12,396 bases of DNA from Bacteroidota bacterium (GTDB lineage Bacteria > Bacteroidota > Bacteroidia > Bacteroidales > Prolixibacteraceae), in NCBI GenBank assembly GCA_023488865.1, contig JAMDDG010000129.1, positions 1 to 12,396 of the forward strand. Direction: 5' to 3'. Shown piece after piece: positions 12,121-12,396 of this stretch. The notes below the pieces were generated by a model. That model made no database searches and was not told where the DNA came from. It was given only the letters and a program-made list of their open reading frames with translations. Every line of letters starts with the position of its first letter. The first letter of the stretch is position 1. Both the position numbers and the translations under genes were made by a program.

Positions 12121-12396
12121 CACGCTTTTACCTTTGCGGCCCGTGGCGAATCGTCCACTTCGAAACCATATTCACCCAGGACTTTAGGGGTTTGGCGGTA
12201 AACGCCTAACAATAGATCACGGCTTGCCTTGACCGATTCGGTAATTTCACCTAACAGCAGGTCGCGCTGCCGGTAGGCTTCTTCTGCTTGCCGTGTGAAT
12301 TCTTCGGCCTGTCTATGTAGCTGTAAACAAGGCGCTACGGTTGGCCCGTTGTCCGCCCATTTGTGGGATACCATCGCGTTCAACGGCGATGAAGCA
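12120..12396 (-). CDS. C-terminal part of an unrecognised helical protein (5' end outside window)
   Basis: The frame is open to the window edge (residues ASSPLNAMVSHKWADNG...), so this is the C-terminal ~91 residues of a longer protein rather than a complete small one; the TTG at 12383 need not be a start. A long helical stretch rich in Glu, Gln and Arg (LHRQAEEFTRQAEEAYRQRDLLLGEITESVKASRDLLLGVYRQTPKVL) is followed by GEYGFEVDDSPRAAKVKA. It contains an internal near-repeat, RDLLLGEIT and RDLLLGVYR. I have the impression of a Bacteroidota family with this GFEVDDSPRAAK ending but cannot name it. A terminator-like hairpin starts at the stop codon. GC content is higher than in the cassette genes to its left. 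Confidence 0.65.
   Translation of the reverse strand, partial: ASSPLNAMVSHKWADNGPTVAPCLQLHRQAEEFTRQAEEAYRQRDLLLGEITESVKASRDLLLGVYRQTPKVLGEYGFEVDDSPRAAKVKA

Overview
The window looks like a chromosomal segment of a Bacteroidota bacterium, probably of the Bacteroidales/Marinilabiliales type. Supporting signs are the family set (PnuC next to a NadR-type kinase, DUF3822 overlapping rsmD, a LytTR protein with four membrane segments), genes without Shine-Dalgarno sequences, and promoter boxes of the Bacteroidota form TAnnTTTG. Genus cannot be told from the sequence alone.

Left part (1-8469), core genes. On the minus strand, an S41 C-terminal processing protease is followed by pnuC and a NadR-like ribosylnicotinamide kinase (cut by the window start), closely spaced like an operon. 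Upstream lies a nitronate monooxygenase-family flavoenzyme with its own hairpin terminator, then a membrane-anchored LytTR regulator. Two half-sites resembling LytTR binding sites, 22 bp apart, sit between regulator and flavoenzyme. Next come two identical tandem tRNA-Asp(GTC) genes with a promoter and a strong terminator, then DUF3822-rsmD (10-bp overlap). Divergent from these is a RecD-like helicase on the plus strand; a perfect 16-bp palindrome lies in the divergent gap.

Right part (8470-12119), accessory region, all minus strand and AT-rich. It holds a VapBC-type toxin-antitoxin pair, a RelE/ParE-type pair, an orphan PD-(D/E)XK nuclease gene and a small two-helix membrane protein gene. 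The last two each look like an integron gene cassette. Each stop codon lies inside or 1 bp from an attC-like hairpin (11234-11363 and 10067-10124). In each unit the two ends are complementary to each other, as expected if the unit once closed into a circle at an attC site. No integrase is in the window, so this would be a cluster of attC sites lacking an integrase. It is the main item to follow up.

Right edge (12075-12396): the C-terminal part of an unrecognised protein with its terminator, separated from the cassette-like units by a 14-bp inverted repeat enclosing an 18-bp perfect palindrome.
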